A DNA stretch of 64,000 bases from assembly GCF_025371035.1 (NCBI RefSeq), contig NZ_JANZXB010000002.1, forward strand, positions 1 through 64,000, written 5' to 3'. The notes beneath the pieces were generated by a model, which worked only from the letters and a program-made list of their open reading frames with translations, ran no database searches and was not told the DNA's origin. Shown here piece by piece: positions 62,874-64,000 of this stretch; positions within the stretch are counted from its first letter, which is position 1; each line of letters opens with the position of its first letter. The stretch comes from Sphingomonas sp. LC-1 (GTDB lineage: Bacteria > Pseudomonadota > Alphaproteobacteria > Sphingomonadales > Sphingomonadaceae). The translations under genes and the position numbers were made by a program.

Positions 62874-63539
62874 CTATCCGGCGCGCGCGAGATCGGGAAA
62901 GCCCGCGCGGAACCCCGCGACCTTGGGCTTGTCCCAGCGCGTGATATAGGGATGCATCGGATTGCGATCGTAGAAATTCTGATGCTCGGCCTCGGCCGGG
63001 AAGAAACCACCCTGCTCGATATGGGTGGTGATCGGTCTGGCGAAGGCATGGGCCTTGGTCAGTTGCGCGATATAGGCGCGCGCGACCTGCGCCTGTTGCG
63101 GCGACTGGGCGAAGATCGCGGAGCGATAGCTGGGCCCCCGGTCCGGGCCCTGACCGCCGACCTGGGTCGGATCATGCGCGATCGAGAAATAGACGCGAAG
63201 CAGGGTGGCGTAGGAGACCTGAGCGGGGTCGTAGGTGATTCGAATTGCCTCGGCATGGCGAGTCCGCTCGGTCGAGACGGCGGCGTAATTGGCATCGGCC
63301 GCCCCGCCCCCGGCATAGCCGGCGGTGACGCCGCGCACACCCTTCACCCGTTCGAACACCGCCTCCATGCCCCAGAAGCACCCGCCCGCCAGCACCGCCG
63401 TCTGCGACCGACCCATGGCAGGCAGGTCGATCGTCGCCTTGGGCAGCGGCACGGCGCGTTCGGCGCGTGCGGGAAGCGAGGACAAGGCGACCGCTCCGAA
63501 TGCGGTCGCGGCCAGGGCGATGCAGAGTCTATTGCGCAT
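62874..63539 (-). CDS. msrA: Exported methionine sulfoxide reductase A
   Basis: Reduces methionine-S-sulfoxide in proteins. The 221-residue precursor has an N-terminal signal sequence (CIALAATAFGAVALSSLPAR), so it acts in the periplasm, unlike cytosolic MsrA. The catalytic region is VLAGGCFWGMEAVFERVKGV then RGVTAGYAGG, followed by YSTERTRHAEAIRITYDP-like sequence and FFPAEAEHQNFYDRNPMHPY. The start is ATG 63539; GTG 63542 is also in frame. It converges with pdeM after three bases. A periplasmic electron donor such as a DsbD-type protein would be needed; none is nearby. Confidence 0.93.
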   Translation of the reverse strand: MRNRLCIALAATAFGAVALSSLPARAERAVPLPKATIDLPAMGRSQTAVLAGGCFWGMEAVFERVKGVRGVTAGYAGGGAADANYAAVSTERTRHAEAIRITYDPAQVSYATLLRVYFSIAHDPTQVGGQGPDRGPSYRSAIFAQSPQQAQVARAYIAQLTKAHAFARPITTHIEQGGFFPAEAEHQNFYDRNPMHPYITRWDKPKVAGFRAGFPDLARAG

Positions 63540-63589
63540 CACCGGAATATGGGGTGTTTTTGGGGTTCGGCCAGGGGCTGGTGTGTCAG

Positions 63590-63622
63590 CGTGGCCTTCG
63601 ACTTCGCTCAGGCTGAACGGAG
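63590..63622. repeat. Half-element of family A repeat
   Basis: GCGTGGCCTTCGACTTCGCT then CAGGCTGAACGGAGG matches the right arm of the elements at 20010, 32476 and 54140, but its partner arm is missing. A run of ten Cs (63644-63653) follows shortly after. Confidence 0.75.
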
Positions 63623-63706
63623 GTTTTGGGGGCGGTCAATTTGCCCCCCCCCCGTGCCCCCAAGCGGACTAGAAGGCCATGGGAATCACCTCGCCAGCAA
63701 TCCGTC

Positions 63707-63844
63707 TTAGCGAACCGCCTCAACCGGGGCCGAAGCATAACGGCTGGGCGCCTCGCCCGGATGAAGCACCACGAGACCCAGGGCGCCAAGCGCAAATCCG
63801 CCGGCGAACTGCCACACGAAGCTGGACTTGAGGAGGGCACGCAT
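63707..63844 (-). CDS. 45-residue single-helix membrane protein
   Basis: A short frame reading MRALLKSSFVWQFAGGFALG then ALGLVVLHPGEAPSR and ending SAPVEAVR with TAA. A basic start, one hydrophobic helix (about residues 9-28) and a short polar tail suit a small inner-membrane protein. CAGGTGAAGACGA precedes the ATG, giving AGGTGA as a fair ribosome-binding site. Codon use is like that of the neighbouring genes. I recognise the layout from sphingomonad small membrane proteins but know no function. Confidence 0.65.
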   Translation of the reverse strand: MRALLKSSFVWQFAGGFALGALGLVVLHPGEAPSRYASAPVEAVR

Positions 63845-64000
63845 TCGTCTTCACCTGTCTAAAACGGGTCGCCCCCGAATGGGCGGCGATCTTCCGGGCG
63901 CCATCTGGTCGATCGGCGCCGTTCCGACAATGGCGTTTATAGAAACACAGCATTAACGGCACGTGGACGTGTCGTTCATGCCACAGTTAAGCCATATTGC

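Overview
The window looks like chromosome of an alphaproteobacterium of the Sphingomonadaceae (Sphingomonas or a close relative). The basis is high-GC coding throughout, an alphaproteobacterial DUF4167 protein, the ybgC-tolQRAB-pal order, sphingomonad-type DUF4142, DUF3597 and DUF2141 proteins, and families of short palindromic repeats between genes. The species is not determined. I saw no rRNA, tRNA, CRISPR array, complete insertion sequence or prophage. Most of the window is core genome with dense, often 4-base-overlapping gene chains.

Layout. 1-2.7 kb: the end of a polysaccharide locus, with a decayed glycosyltransferase remnant and a Wzx-type flippase. 2.7-9 kb: DUF4167, then hisS-prfA-prmC (a release factor next to the enzyme that methylates it), a cysteine hydrolase, DUF4142 and DUF3597. 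9.4-20 kb: mixed metabolic and envelope genes (DUF1345, M61 peptidase, ppa, GNAT, DMT permease, NUDIX, ispG, acyltransferase, isoaspartyl peptidase, S1/P1 nuclease). 20.2-24.9 kb: the whole Tol-Pal operon on the minus strand. 24.9-25.6 kb: a two-gene membrane protein plus XRE regulator module behind a repeated operator-like site. 25.6-30.1 kb: a lipoprotein, nitronate monooxygenase, lysC and ubiG.

30.3-36.6 kb holds envelope glycan genes: a GT39-like transferase, a DUF2334 deacetylase-like protein, two GT4 glycosyltransferases, DUF2141 and a polytopic flippase-like protein. 36.6-40.4 kb is a tight minus-strand chain pyrE-pdxJ-acpS-lepB-AI-2E permease. In it, pdxJ carries a 12-base homopolymer that decides where its frame ends. 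40.7-53.2 kb is the aa3 cytochrome c oxidase locus (coxB, coxA, ctaB, a 45-residue protein, ctaG, coxC, DUF983, SURF1, then thrC). It is split after coxA by about 4.4 kb carrying a DUF1800/DUF1501 secreted pair and a zinc alcohol dehydrogenase. 53.2-64 kb: methyltransferases, ccmAB, a zincin, pterin dehydratase, an FAH-family hydrolase, a DEAD-box helicase, kup, pdeM, msrA and a 45-residue membrane protein.

The points most worth a second look are the pdxJ homopolymer switch, the XRE operator module, the interrupted cox operon, a twin palindrome before the alcohol dehydrogenase, and four intergenic repeat families, one with two separate elements of about 120 bp and one forming a single inverted structure of about 210 bp. 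I see no clearly new multi-gene system. Identifications rest on reading motifs by eye; no database search was run.
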